From assembly GCF_037975245.1 (NCBI RefSeq), contig NC_092582.1, positions 17,758,577-17,822,576 of the forward strand: a DNA stretch of 64,000 bases, given 5' to 3'. Below are positions 42,401 to 56,000 of the stretch, piece by piece (position 1 is the stretch's first letter; each line of letters starts with the position of its first letter). Both the position numbers and the translations under genes were made by a program. The notes beneath the pieces are model-generated. The model had not been told where the DNA came from and made no database searches. It saw nothing but the letters and a program-made list of their open reading frames with translations. This DNA is from Apostichopus japonicus (Eukaryota > Echinodermata > Holothuroidea > Aspidochirotida > Stichopodidae).

Positions 42401-45400
42401 TCTTTAACATTTATCAGCTTTGGGACACTACAGTAGCACATTATCCAGTACTCCACAGAATATCTTGATAGTCATGTATTGATACGTAGGCATCCCTAAC
42501 TTCGCATAAACAGCAGTGGGTGTAATTCTAATTGTGTCAGAGATCTTGGTAGTTGATGAGGGGGAAAATGTGGTTCGGTGGGAATATGTGACCCTTTCCC
42601 TATAGACTTTAGCATTCAATCTACAGTACTAATACTAGTACTACCCTACTACTGACACTGTTGTTGTATGCCTAACATAAGGGCCTAATGTTATAATTTA
42701 CAGTTAGGCTGCTGAGATTACCGTACATTACTTTTTGACATAGATGATAACGATACAGCAACGGAAGCAAGTCTGTCAATATGAAAGTAATGAATCACTT
42801 TTGGAATAAAGCCAAAGAAGCAGATGGGCCTACACTGCTACTATAAATGTAGCTTGTTAGGGAAAAGAGGATGTGTCTATGCATTTCAAGTGTTACTGTT
42901 AGGGGATAAGGTTAGGCTAATAAGTCTTGTGTGCATATGTATGTGTAAACTAGGCATATTCTATCTCTTCTTAAAGGCATTGAAGACTCGCCCCAAACCG
43001 CCTGCCACGCTCTGAAAAAGTTAACTTTCCGTTGCTTTCAAATGACATTTTCTTCTTGTCGCTACAAAATGCAGACAGTAATGAAACATGATACTTTGTT
43101 ATCTTTTATCTAGACCTGAGATGTCCACGCTGCTATGTACACTGTGTTGTGGGCCTGAGACGCTTCTTTGTGCGCGAGTCTTCACACCCTTTAATAGATA
43201 TTAAAGGTAATACCACCAAAAGCAAAAGACACGGACAGGATGGAAGATGCAGATCTCGTCTCTCTAACAAAAAGAACAATTTCTTGTTTTCTAGCGCATG
43301 AGCTTACCCACTAGCTCCTTCTTCAGTGTTAGTTCAGCTAGCAAATGCTCCTTCGATGACTGGACACCTAGCTGATGCTCAGATGTTTTCTCTCTCAATT
43401 TCTGGTTGACTTCACCCAATAGGAGGAGTTCTTTGTTTAACCAAGTGATCTAAGAAGTTTTTTTAAAAACAAAAAAAAACATCTTGTGAGATAAAAATGA
43501 GAAATTACAGAGTATTTGCAAATACCTGAAGTACCTCTGAGAAGATTGGCAAGCAAATAATGAAGAATATATTAAAGTCTTTTCTTCCAGTTCATCTTAT
43601 TAAGTAATAAACTTGTCCAACATTTAATTTTCAAGTGTAGTTTTGGAATGATGAAGGAAAAAAGGCGATATAAAAGGATTCTATTCACATACCTCGTCTT
43701 TCAGCCTTTTGGTGGTACCAAGTTCCGCTTGTGCATTCTCCAACTCATTTTGAACACTGAAGAGCTCTGATGAAGTGGTCTGTAACTTCTGTTGGGAATA
43801 AAAGTCAAAACGATATGTTAGGATACTAACTACATAGAGAGCTACTGTACTGCTTTAAAAAAAGTGTGATAACCCAGAGACAGGTAAACTACTAGCCACC
43901 AGGGGAATAGGAGATGCGGGGGGACTGGGGGGACGTGCCACCGCCCCACTTTTTCCAAAATAGCAAATGTGCCCTACTGGCAAATAAAATGTGCCCCTTT
44001 GATGAAGAACTGTCTTTTGGATATCTTCAGCCGTTGTTAATTTTAAATAGAGTCACGTGCACCATAATAGTATTGATAGCACACTAACACATCATATATA
44101 TTAAAGTGATATGGCCCGGTGTGTATCAGTTCAAAGCATAATGAGTGGTGGTTGTGGAATGAAAAAGTGCCCCTCTGATGTTGTGCCCCCCCCCCCCACT
44201 TTGTGGAAGCTTCCTATCCCCCTGCTAGCGATGATATCACTTGACTAGATATCAGAGGATTGATGATGGCCTACATATATGACTTGACAGATATGACAGG
44301 ATTTATTATAATTATGAGGAAGGGAAGGGGGGGGGGTCAGAGGGGTAATAGGGTGGTCCCATTAGAACGTAGTATGCATCATTCACGCTGTTGGAACAAA
44401 GGTTAGTTTCTATATCGGCCTCTCACACTGCTGTATCACTGTGACATTCTTTAATTCAAGAGTAAATGATAAATTCTTGGTTGGCAATCTTCATTTAAAG
44501 TCTCTCGTTTTCACTGGCCTAAACTAGTTCATCATTTTTTCACAAGTTACCAAACGTTATTATTTACTTCTCTTTGCCTCACACTGATTATTCGATGACC
44601 GTGAAATAACATCATCGGCCTAGATTACAATATGCAAAACGGGTTTGACCTGGGTACATTATACCACAAGAGTGCTGCAGGTTGAGTCTGGCTTTAACTT
44701 TTAAAATAAAATTTGTCTGTGTCTGATCGATGCAAACGGTGAGATTTACCTGTCTGACCAGATCGACCTCTCTTTTGTGCTCCACCAACAGTTTCTGTAA
44801 TTCCTGGTTACTTTCTTGGAGTTGCGTTTTCTCGTACTTCCATTTTCTACGAGAGAAATACAAAATTGACAAAGTTTTTAATCTGCACACATTACAGAAT
44901 TTCCGCCCCCCCCCTCATCCCCCATTAGTATTGACTCCCTCTCAACATCTTTTCAATCAGAGTAAAAGATCCTTTTTTTTTTCAAACACCTAATACCTGC
45001 ATTCAAAGTGGAGTATGGTACCCAACAGATTCTGCAACATCACACATGAACAAAAGTGCTCAAAATTCTTGCTGGATGAGCAAGAATGTCCTTGAAGTTG
45101 CACGATGATGGACAAGGAGTTCTGTTATGCAAAAAACCAATAAGTATTACCCCTCCATTTCACATTAATCATGTGACATGAAATGAAATTTATTATAAAT
45201 GAAATTGAATAACATTAAAAAAAACAACTGCTGCTCAGACAACAAGAAAAGCTAGCCTAGGTCACGCGAGGGATAGCCAGCAAGCCTTCGAAAACATCAG
45301 CCCTGCAAAATGTGCCATTGTTTTTACAATTTGAGTGTTATAGTAGTAATGACAAATGATGAGGTGAGGTTAATGGTGATAAAACACTATGGTACGTTTT

Positions 45401-45990
45401 GGGATCCAAATTAGCATACAAAATTACTGAGCATATTTAAAAAATTGCCAGATGCCTAAGTTAAATAATAAAGAGAATGTTTCCTTCCTAACATTGTCAT
45501 ATTAGGTTCGATAAAATCAATGTTCCAATTTTACTGAAAAGCATTTTGTTTTTGTATTGAAATGAAAACCTGGAATGCAAAGTCCAAATTTCTTTGCAAT
45601 AACATAGTGTCGACTTAAAGAGGCCCAGTTCCGTAAGCCATGTAACCTGAAAAATATAAGAATAACTTACTTGACAGTGTCATTATAATGTCGGTCTTTC
45701 TTGCCTAGTTCTTCCTGCAAGCGGCCCCTCTCGACAGCTGCCAGCTCGAACCTACTCTGAATTTCTTGTATCTTATGCTCCTGCAGTTTGACCTGGTCTT
45801 TCATGGCACTGTTCAGTTCCTGGCAAGCCTTGGCCTGAAATTGAAAATATCACTCATTTCTTACTTTTCTTGTTTTGTTTCTAAGTAATTACTTATATTG
45901 TAACTTAAATGAGAACAACTACTATTTGGATATTGGTTGGGAAGATGAAGTTAAAGAATATGGAACTTGATGACATGGTAGCTAACTTCC

Positions 45991-46066
<76 letters not shown>

Positions 46067-47041
46067 TAATTACAATTAAAACAAAAATCAGGATTCTATG
46101 GCAGGGGGCGGGGGAGAAAATTTTGGAAGGGCATCAACATGATTTAAATAGGCCAGGCTTCATCACACCATTTTCTCAAGAACAGAGTAAACCAATTGAA
46201 TAGTTGGGATTGAAGTGCATTGAACAACCTAAGACTTAAGGTCTCTTTAGCTTAAAGGGTGTTAAGACTCGCGCAAAAAAAAAACCGTCTAATGCCGGTT
46301 ATCTGACCTAGTTTTGAATGAGGTGTAACAGAAGTGTTAGACACCATCATCGATCCCAGAAAATACACACACAGCTTGCTACCATCGGTTATTAGACACT
46401 AGTGTACAGTCAGTACATACAGCTACGGTCAATACCCACAGCAAAGTGTACAAACGATACAGCGATGGACATCTCAGGTCCAGCTAAAGATAACAAGGTA
46501 TCACGTTTCATAACTGTCTGCATTTTGTAGCGACAAGAACAAAAGTTCACTTGCAAGCAAAGGATAGTTAACTTTTTCACAGGGCGGCATGTGGTTTGGG
46601 GCAAGTCTGCAATGCCTTTAAGCCCCCCCCCCCCCCCCTGTTCTACTGCTTTAATAGTCATTAATGTGTAGGAATTCCCAATCTGTAACCCTCCTCTCAT
46701 ACTCAGAGTAAATACCTTGTGCGTCTTGCCAAGGAGTCTTCTGTTCCTCTCTGTGTGGACGTCTCTTTTGTGTCGTTCGTAGAGAACTTGATTGTGGAGG
46801 AAGATGACTTGATTCTTGAGGATATTCACTTCGTCTGCTGGAGCAGCGCCTGAATGTCAACAAAAATAAAGAAGAAAGAAATCAGAGCAATGAAACTCCA
46901 CCCAATAATAAATCAATAAGTAAGAGAGAAAAACAGGTCATATATGTAACAATATTATATATTATTCTATACATAATATATCTCTATATATATATCTTTA
47001 TATATATATCTTTATATATATATATCTTTATATATATATAT

Positions 47042-47084
<43 letters not shown>

Positions 47085-50000
47085 TATATATATACACACA
47101 TACATATATATATATATATATACACACACATATATATATAAACACATTTATATATATACACACATATATATGTTAATTTATACATATTTGATGTACATTG
47201 GTATATACATTCTAAATATATGCAATTTATTACTTAATTAGTATTATTACAAATATGAGAAAAGAAATGATTTATTCCTAAAGTAAAATTCATCTGGTGG
47301 AAAATTTCTACGAGGATGTCTGAAAAATTAAAAATATTGATTGAATATTGCAAACTTTGTGAACATTTTGTAAATATCTTTCTTTTCCCATTTTATTTTG
47401 TATCTGATTGTGAAAGAACTTGTCTGGACAAGTAACATTTTCAGGACTATATAACAATCAAATGAAATTGCGTTCTTATTATTAAAAATATTATGTAGCA
47501 TATGTGGGTCCAGCAATTTTCCCTGAATTTAATGGCCAAACTCGAAAAGCTGCTTAAGAGGCCATAACTAGTCTGATACTGTTTGTACCATAGTAAACAC
47601 AGTAATATGAAATGACATACCCCCAAAATGAGTCCAGTTGATCGAAGTTTGACTTGTAAGAGGTAACCTGCAGGGTAAAAATTAAAATAAAAACGGGTTA
47701 CCCAAAAACCGAGACAAAGAATTGAGTTGGAAAGTTGACTGAATAAAGTATGAATATTATTGCATGTTTGAAGTTTCTGACACTTAATATTCATGATAAC
47801 ATGTTAACCTGATTCCATTGAAGTGCATCTGGTCACCTATCAAGATCTAGACTTCCAGTCGCCACCAGAATCTGAATATGGGACGAATGCTAGGGGGTTA
47901 AAAGGGGGGAAGGGGAAGGTGAGAGGGTAATGGGAAGGTGAGAGGGGAAAAAGATCAGTTATGGTAACTCACATGCTGAGCTCCTTCGTGTGGACACTAT
48001 CGCCTAGTTGAATATGACGATCCAGTAACTCATGGGGAGAGAAAGTGGCCATTAATGAACTCTGACCTCCCATGACAGAACTACCCCTACTGGTGGACTG
48101 AGTGTTCATGAATGACAGAGACAAGTCCAAACTACCCTCCAACCCGGCTCCGTCCTTCAGGAGAGGCCACGACTGCGTCGGCGCAAACGGGAAGAGATTG
48201 ACGGCGGGTGCCTCGTCAGCTACCACGTGCGATCCACAAGCGGCGTGACCGGGATCGTGGGTCGACTCGTGGGTGGGCTTAAAGTGGTCCATCGGTTGAT
48301 CCCTTATCGGCGTGAACCCGCCCTCCAGAGTGTTACTCAAGGGTGTATTGCCACCCGTGACCTGGGTCACCTCGATTGATTTCCCCGAACTGCTGCAGAC
48401 TTCGCAGTGGGTCTTCGTCTGCGATTGAGGGACGGGTATCGGCGTGGACTTGTCGGTGCACTCGGAATCTGCAGTCTGCGTATCACGCAACAATTGTCTG
48501 CAGTAACTCCGTAGTTTTACGGTGATGTCATCCTCCAAACACTCGGAGCTCACCGTCTCTGATAACAGCTGGTCTTTCCTTCTCTGTAATTTTGCTTTCA
48601 ATGTTTCACAAGGTATATCCGAAAGCATAAAGTCAACGTCAAACGGCAAGGGGGGTGAAGGTGGTGGGTCCTCTTCTGGGGTTCTCCTGTGACAGCTCAA
48701 CTGACCTTTCTCTTGCCGCTCGAGATCTCGTAATTTCGTGGAGGTGTCGGTAATCGCAGACAACTCGTTGCTGACTTCCATGTCATCTGTGGCAAGTATA
48801 ATATATAGAGAGAGTTGTGTGTTCAGATGGCATCATCTTACAAACTAACATGAACTCATTATTATTATCTGGTCTTTTGTTTTCATACCTGAGGATATAG
48901 GATCACAACATGGTTAAAATGTTGCAACCCTCTCTTAGTGACATAAAAAAAGCTACAAGAATGTAGTCAGAAGAAGCTGAAAATTATTATGCTACTTAAA
49001 TTCATCGAGAAATGCTGTTAATCGGCAAGTGATTAATTATTCTATTTCGATGACAATAATCTGCAAGGATTTCTGTTCATGTCATTCGATATTATAAATT
49101 GTATGAAAGAGAAATTCTGGACTCTTTATCATGGAAAAAAATTACGAAAAAATTTAGTCCAACAGAGCATCCTAGATTAAATAATTGAATAACAAAAGGC
49201 TAAAAAATGGTCTTGTCCATCCATGTTTGACATCACACATTATTTTGCACAATGTACTTATCTGAATATATTAAATAAAATTCAACTTTTTTTTCATGTC
49301 TCAGCAAGGGAACGAGATATCAATATTGAAGTTAGACCCATGTGTTTCTTAACCCTTGCTCTGTGATACTTTCTTTTTTTATTTGTGGAAATATTGGATT
49401 TCATTATCCATTCACACATCACATTATCCACTTTTATGCACAATTTCCAATTTTGCAAATATGGCATTATATGGCACCTTAAAGTAAATAAAAAGTCAGA
49501 GGTCTGAGTTCAGATGTCAATGTAACAAATGCATCCAAATTTTCCCTTCAAATGATGTAGGCACACGATAAAAAAACAACGATGCAAATTACTAATATAC
49601 GCATATGAATGGCAGTGACTAGTTTTATCGTCCATACATTTTTATATTTCATCGACATTTACCTTCTCTATTAGTGGTTAAAATATTTCCTGGCAACCCG
49701 TTGATGACGTGCAGCAGATCTTTCACGGACACCATGGAGCCCTCCCGGTTTTCTCTTCCAGCTGACCTCTGACCCTCGGAGCTGTCCCCGGACGGTTCCC
49801 GCGAACGTTGCGCGCTACCGGCAGGCGACCTGACACCTCTGCTGGTTTCGTCTTCAAAATTGAAGCATTTGGCCACGCCTGCGACGCTGTGCTTCCTGGT
49901 GGGTGAAGACGGGACGCTCCTCTTCTCGGCGTACCCCGGGGTGGACGGTGCCGACACGGTCCTGTGAGCGAGGGGCAAATTCCGCAAGTTGGATGGCACT

Positions 50001-53000
50001 TTCCCCTTCAGCCTCACGGCAGAGCTGCTCTTCCCTACCGGGACGAGAGAGGCACCATCCGTACCCCCGTAACCTGCGGCTTTGACGTCATCCGTCAGGT
50101 TTGCGAGTCTGGGGGAGTCTCGGGGTGTGTTGAGCGGGGTAGGGGTGGTGGTGGCGGACATCAGTTGAAGGGAAGAGTTGAAGCTTGAGTCGAGGATACT
50201 TCCAGGGGATCCCGGTCTGGAGCTGGCGGGAGTGCTGAGACCACAGAATACAGACGGACTCCATATCATGGCGGTTGAGTCCACCAGACCGACCAAGTTC
50301 TCCGAAGCGGCTCCTGCTGGTGGTGCTGCTCCTCGAGGATGTAGTCTCTGCTGGGATACCTGTTTCTGCCGCTGATCTGTCGAATTAGTGCCTGTCCAGG
50401 AAAGTAAAGACGAGTTAGGGGTTTCAATTCAGTCCAATTTTATATTCATTTTTCTACACCAGCTAACAAATAGTTGAGGTAGGAACACTGAACAGAAATG
50501 TTCTTGAAACCCTTTGAGGTTTGGCATGAAATAAAAAAAAATATATCCTTCCCCCACCACCCCCCCCCACCCCCCACCAAACCCTGACCAGGAACTAAAT
50601 TTTGTGTAGCAGTTTTCAAGGTTCTGAACTTTGACTCTTATAAAATACTATGGTTGCTGTCTACAAAGCTACTATATATCTTACACTGGTATAGCGACTC
50701 GACAAATTTATATTTTTATTATTATTATTTATGATTTTATTATAAAAGACTTCTTTAGACAGGAATACAGCTACTTTTGGAGAGAAAAAAAAGTTAACAA
50801 ATTTAATAAAGGTTTGTTTATCAAAGAGTCAACATGGACACAGGTTTGTCTCTAAACACCTGCGAGTCTGTTACAAGCTGGTGAGGGTGCAATTTTTAAG
50901 TGGGTGCAATTTTCGTTTGTTTATAAACAGATAGCGTAACAGGGCAATAACAACTAAAACTCACGGGATGAGTCCAGGGGAGAGGACGTTCTCCTAGCTT
51001 GGTTGACCACTGAAGACAAGCTGGAGCTAGCTCTACCAGACTCTGACCCCGCAGCGGATACATTGTAGAGTGACCACTCATCTCGGGCCGATTCGGCCGA
51101 GTCCAAGGAAATACGAGAACATTCCGTTAAGATGTCGTGTACCTCCATCTTCCGCCATCTGTAACCGAGGAAACAATAGACAAGAAACTTTCAGAGCGTT
51201 TCTCATAGAATTCAGGAATACGTAAGTATTCATTTAACCATTACTTAAGTAGTATATATTTTATATGTATTGATAGGTAAAAACATGCGTCTTTAGTTTT
51301 TGACTAAACCACATTGAAAACTTTGTCTATTAACGACTAGCCATATTACAGATTTGCGCCTTAAATCAACATGGTCATTAAAGTAGGTCCTCGATAGAGG
51401 GCGGAAACGTTCTCAGATTTGATCGTTGATTTAGGTACATAGAATACAAATAGATATAATAATGTGATATCATTAGTGTACATATGTTCGGTGAACATAA
51501 CGATAAGACTACCATACTTAAAAGAATTTTCTGGAGGGTAAAGTTGATTGCTTAGCAAAAAATTGCTGGAACCTCTTGCCATTTTGTATTGCAAAGACAT
51601 AAATTATTCAAATTTTGTGATATTTTTGTAATTTATGTATCTGGCAACAACAGGAGGAATGATGTCATCAGGGCACTTCACCTGAAATTGTCTTTGCTTC
51701 TCTATATGATTGATCAATCATTTATCTACTAAACTAAATATTTCTAAAATAACATGATGAAATTTTTAGTACAGAGAACTTTGAGAGCTAAGTAAATATT
51801 TCAAATGATCAGGTTTCAAGGAAAAATCAACCCAAACACATTCTAATAGCCAAAGGAACATTTTTTTGGGGAGATTTGCCAAGATGAAATCATAGAACCC
51901 CATCCCACCCCCACACTGTGATCCAACTTCCTGGAGTAGTTGAAGGTTCAGCCAGTCAAAATAGGTTACATTGAATATCAACCATAGTTTGAATAAATGG
52001 GCAAGATATCAATTCACATCGTTAATTTATCTCTTGACATATTTAGCAAAAACAATAGCATTCCTAAATACCTTACCATTGCAACTGACCATGCTAAGAA
52101 ACTGGCTTACAACTGTTCATCTGTGAAAACTTAATCAATTTTAACTCAATCCTCAACAATCCTTCACATTTCAGGGATCAAACAATTTTCATTGCAGTAT
52201 ACATGACATGTAAGAGTAGGAACTGAAAACTATTAAACTGTGCATCTTGCAAACCGATCAAACTTGACCAAGTCAAGATATGGACAGTTAGTTGATGGGC
52301 AGTTTAAGGATCGGATAGCAACAAAAAGTTGACCAGAATCGATTCAAAATGTTTCTCTATGGCATTTGGCACCTTCACCACAATCACATGCACTTGTATG
52401 AGGCCTTCTGTCATTTCTCCAGGTGAAATCTAATCGCTGTTAGAACTATGTTTATTACATTTCAGAGAATCGAATCACAGTTTGACATACCTTGCTGCCT
52501 CTGTTTCAATCTTCCCTGACCCCAAGATCAACTGTGGATGCAGTCTCACACGTACCAACATTGGCTGTGAATGGCAAAGTAGAAAACTGGGTAAAGAATC
52601 ATACTAGTTCTATGACTACATTTATACTGAATACATAATAATCAAAGTCTGCAAATGAATATTACAAGATTATGTATCATGAATATATTTGTGATATTTC
52701 AAGAAGAATTATTCTGACGCCAATTCCTGGATAACTTCAGAAGCAAAGGCAAAAGGAACAAAAATACATGAGAGACTTTATACTAAAACTCACACAACAG
52801 ATTTATGGACCTTAACTCCCAATCCCCCCCATCCAAATTCCCCCTCCCCTGCCATTCTTCTCCTCTCGAGATTCAACAGGTCTATTTCTTTTACATTTTT
52901 GAAAGTTTAAGACACTTCATACATGGTTACGATATGAATCTGGAATGCATGGCTCATCACGTCTTGAACAGCATGAGGTAATGCTTCACAATGGCAAGTC

Positions 53001-56000
53001 ATTAAGAGGAAATATTAAAACAATAGAGACACAATTAGATGTAATTTCTAAAGTAGTGGAGAGATAATCGCAGAGCACGGTTCATAAGTGAAAGATGACG
53101 ACAAGTAACCATCAACAAAAGAACGATACAAAGAGGTAAAAGAAAAGCAACAAAACGACAATATCAGAGGAAACATTTCACACCATAGCTGAAACGAGAA
53201 ATTGCCCACGCCAGTGTCTTACAATAGAGCGATGGTCGGAGGTTACATATAACAATGTAATAGGTGACATTAACAATTAAGTTCTGACATTAGAGGAACA
53301 TAAACCCGTAACGCTGCGACCATTTCAAATTTTGGCGATGACAGGGTGTACTACAAAGATATACCAACCATGATTGTCTCGTTGACATCCTGTTGTCTCT
53401 TTGCGTAGTTGTCACGAAGGAATTGGAGAAAATTCCACGGAAACATTCCGTAGAGACGGTGAAAGAGGGTGTAGACGGCCGTCTGTATGTGGAGATGGTA
53501 GACTTCTGGAACGTTGCCTAGCAACCGAATGTAAAAGAAATGCACAATGAAAGGGAGTAGTAAGTATATCATTAGTCATTCATTATCAAACACAATGTCA
53601 TATTCTTTCAACTAGTTTCAAACTGTCAGTAGGAGTTATATCCAAAACATGTTTTGAATTTCAGCTCATTCGGATGATTTTTACAATCTGTTTCAAACAG
53701 TTTTCTTGGGATCTTCTATTTATAATAACAGGGATCATTTCACTAGGAGGGACCCAAAGCTTAGCTTAGGAGGAGGAGCTTGGCTATATCTGCAAGCACA
53801 CACTTTCTTGTACTCAATGTGGTACTTCTACACACTATATATAAAGTCTGCCCATGCTTACCATCTTAAAATATTGTGTTAACAAGATTTTCACAATTTG
53901 ACCCCTGGTGACCCCAAATGACCTTTGACACACAAACACACACGCACACACATACGCCATCATGAGTGCAAAGGTAACGAACACCATCGAAACCAAAAAG
54001 TCACTAGATCACCCACAGCTTTTCTTGGTTCTAAAACTTTTACAACACTAGCAATCAGTCACAGGCAACAACCTGAAGTAGTCCAAAAATAGAATTTTTC
54101 AGGCTTCAACTTCAAGGGCAATAAAACAAATTCCACAAATCACAATTGAAATTGTATTTTTTCTATGGAACGGAAAAAAATGTCGTTGGTCGAAATTTAC
54201 ACCTTTTTTTTTTAATCCCTGTAGTCCTGTTTGACACTCACCAGGTCTTTGAATGTTCCAATCCACGAATCGAGAGAATATTTCAAAGATATCGTGCAGT
54301 GACGGTCCTATGAGGCTAGGAATCATGGGTAATAAGGTAGTGATGGTGAGCAGACCGCACATGATGACGGAACAATCGCAGGATGTCTGCAGCAGGAGGA
54401 GAACCACATGTAATATATGCAGTAATTTCAATGAATCTGAGGTGGAAGTTACTTGCTCTTGGCATCCATTTTGTTGCAGAGAAAGATGTACCGAGAGTCA
54501 AATTTAAACCCAGCATTTACAGATATAAAAAAAAACAAATAATCCCACTGGTTGTCAGCAATGTTATTTCAGTTGGGTTTAACAACATGATATATGTAAT
54601 TATATATTTTATATGCACATTTGAACCAAATATAACCAGAATGCAAAAATGACATGTGGTTTTGATGATGTTACATGAGCATTTTTCTTCATGAATCTGA
54701 CATAATGTATAGTGACGATGTACAACATACTTGATACTCATAATTTGACCCCTAGAGACCCCAAATGACCTTTTACCTCCACAATAAAACTAAAGGCTTC
54801 TAGTACTTAATGTTATACACCTTCATACCAAGTATGAGATCTTTCCCGAAACTTCCAATATTGAGATATCATGTTTACAAGGTATTAACATTGACCCCAA
54901 ATGACTTTTGACTTTCTAAAAAAACAATAGGCTTCCTGTACTCAATGTGGTACTTCTACACACTAAATATCTGACCTTCCCTTATTCAGATATCGTGTTT
55001 ACAAGCTGGGAGTCACAAACGTACACACAAACACACACACACATGTTCGCCATCATAAAAGCAAAGGTTACGATTATCATCGAAACCAAAAGCTATTCAC
55101 CTTAATATTAAGTCAAACAGGCATATTAGGCTAGATGAAATCATAAAAAAAACACTTGTGCAACCTTGTGCACTGACCACCTTGTTATTAATAGGTCTGT
55201 TATTTGCTCTTTCACATTTAGCAAACTGCAAATTTCACAAGAAGTACCAATGGCAAAGTTCATGGCCATACAAAATGAGATATAAAAAAAATAAGAAATG
55301 GATATTTTCAAGACCTATCTCACAAACGGATCCTAAGACCTTTACACATACAGGCAGACAGAGAAGAACAAAAAGGGATATTAGATGCAACGGTCACTAG
55401 TCTCTTGCGCAATCAATGAATGTTGTCATGTCACAAGCTCTCGCTTGTTGACTTTTTAAGCTTAAATAACAGCTGTTCACCGATTTTGAAAATCTTTGAT
55501 CTGCTTCATCGATTACTGAAGTCCCATGACGATGTGATTCGTGTGACTACTCAATTAATAAAGAAAATTGGACACTTTCGATTTTTGCTTTTGTGCATGT
55601 TGTGTTATAATAAAATGAAAGTATCTGAGTGACAAACTTTTAACTAGAATCTACAGAATCATTACTTTATACTTATAGTTAAAAGTACATTTGGCGACAA
55701 ATTTGACTACATAACTTTGATTAAATTGGCAACCAAAACAAAACAGGGCGCTTTAATGCCCAAAAAAAAACAAAGAAACAAAGTTTTACCTTCAGGCATT
55801 GAATGAGCGAAGCATAGAGGTTGGTTTGAACGATCTTGTAAAGCCAGGAGGGCTGTCGTGTCACAATGTGGAGGAGAAGTGTTAGGCTCTGCAACTTAGC
55901 TCCAGCTTTCATCGTGTCATTAAGCTTATCAAGCAATGGCTGCAAAAAATATGGACAAAACCTTTCAAAAGTCTTCTCTTTTGGGGTGGGGTGAGGGGTG

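Noticed and set aside
46410-46829. 139-codon minus frame at TSC1 exon 11
   Set aside because: Exon 11 is real, but the extension past its donor (46716) is intron and MITE sequence.
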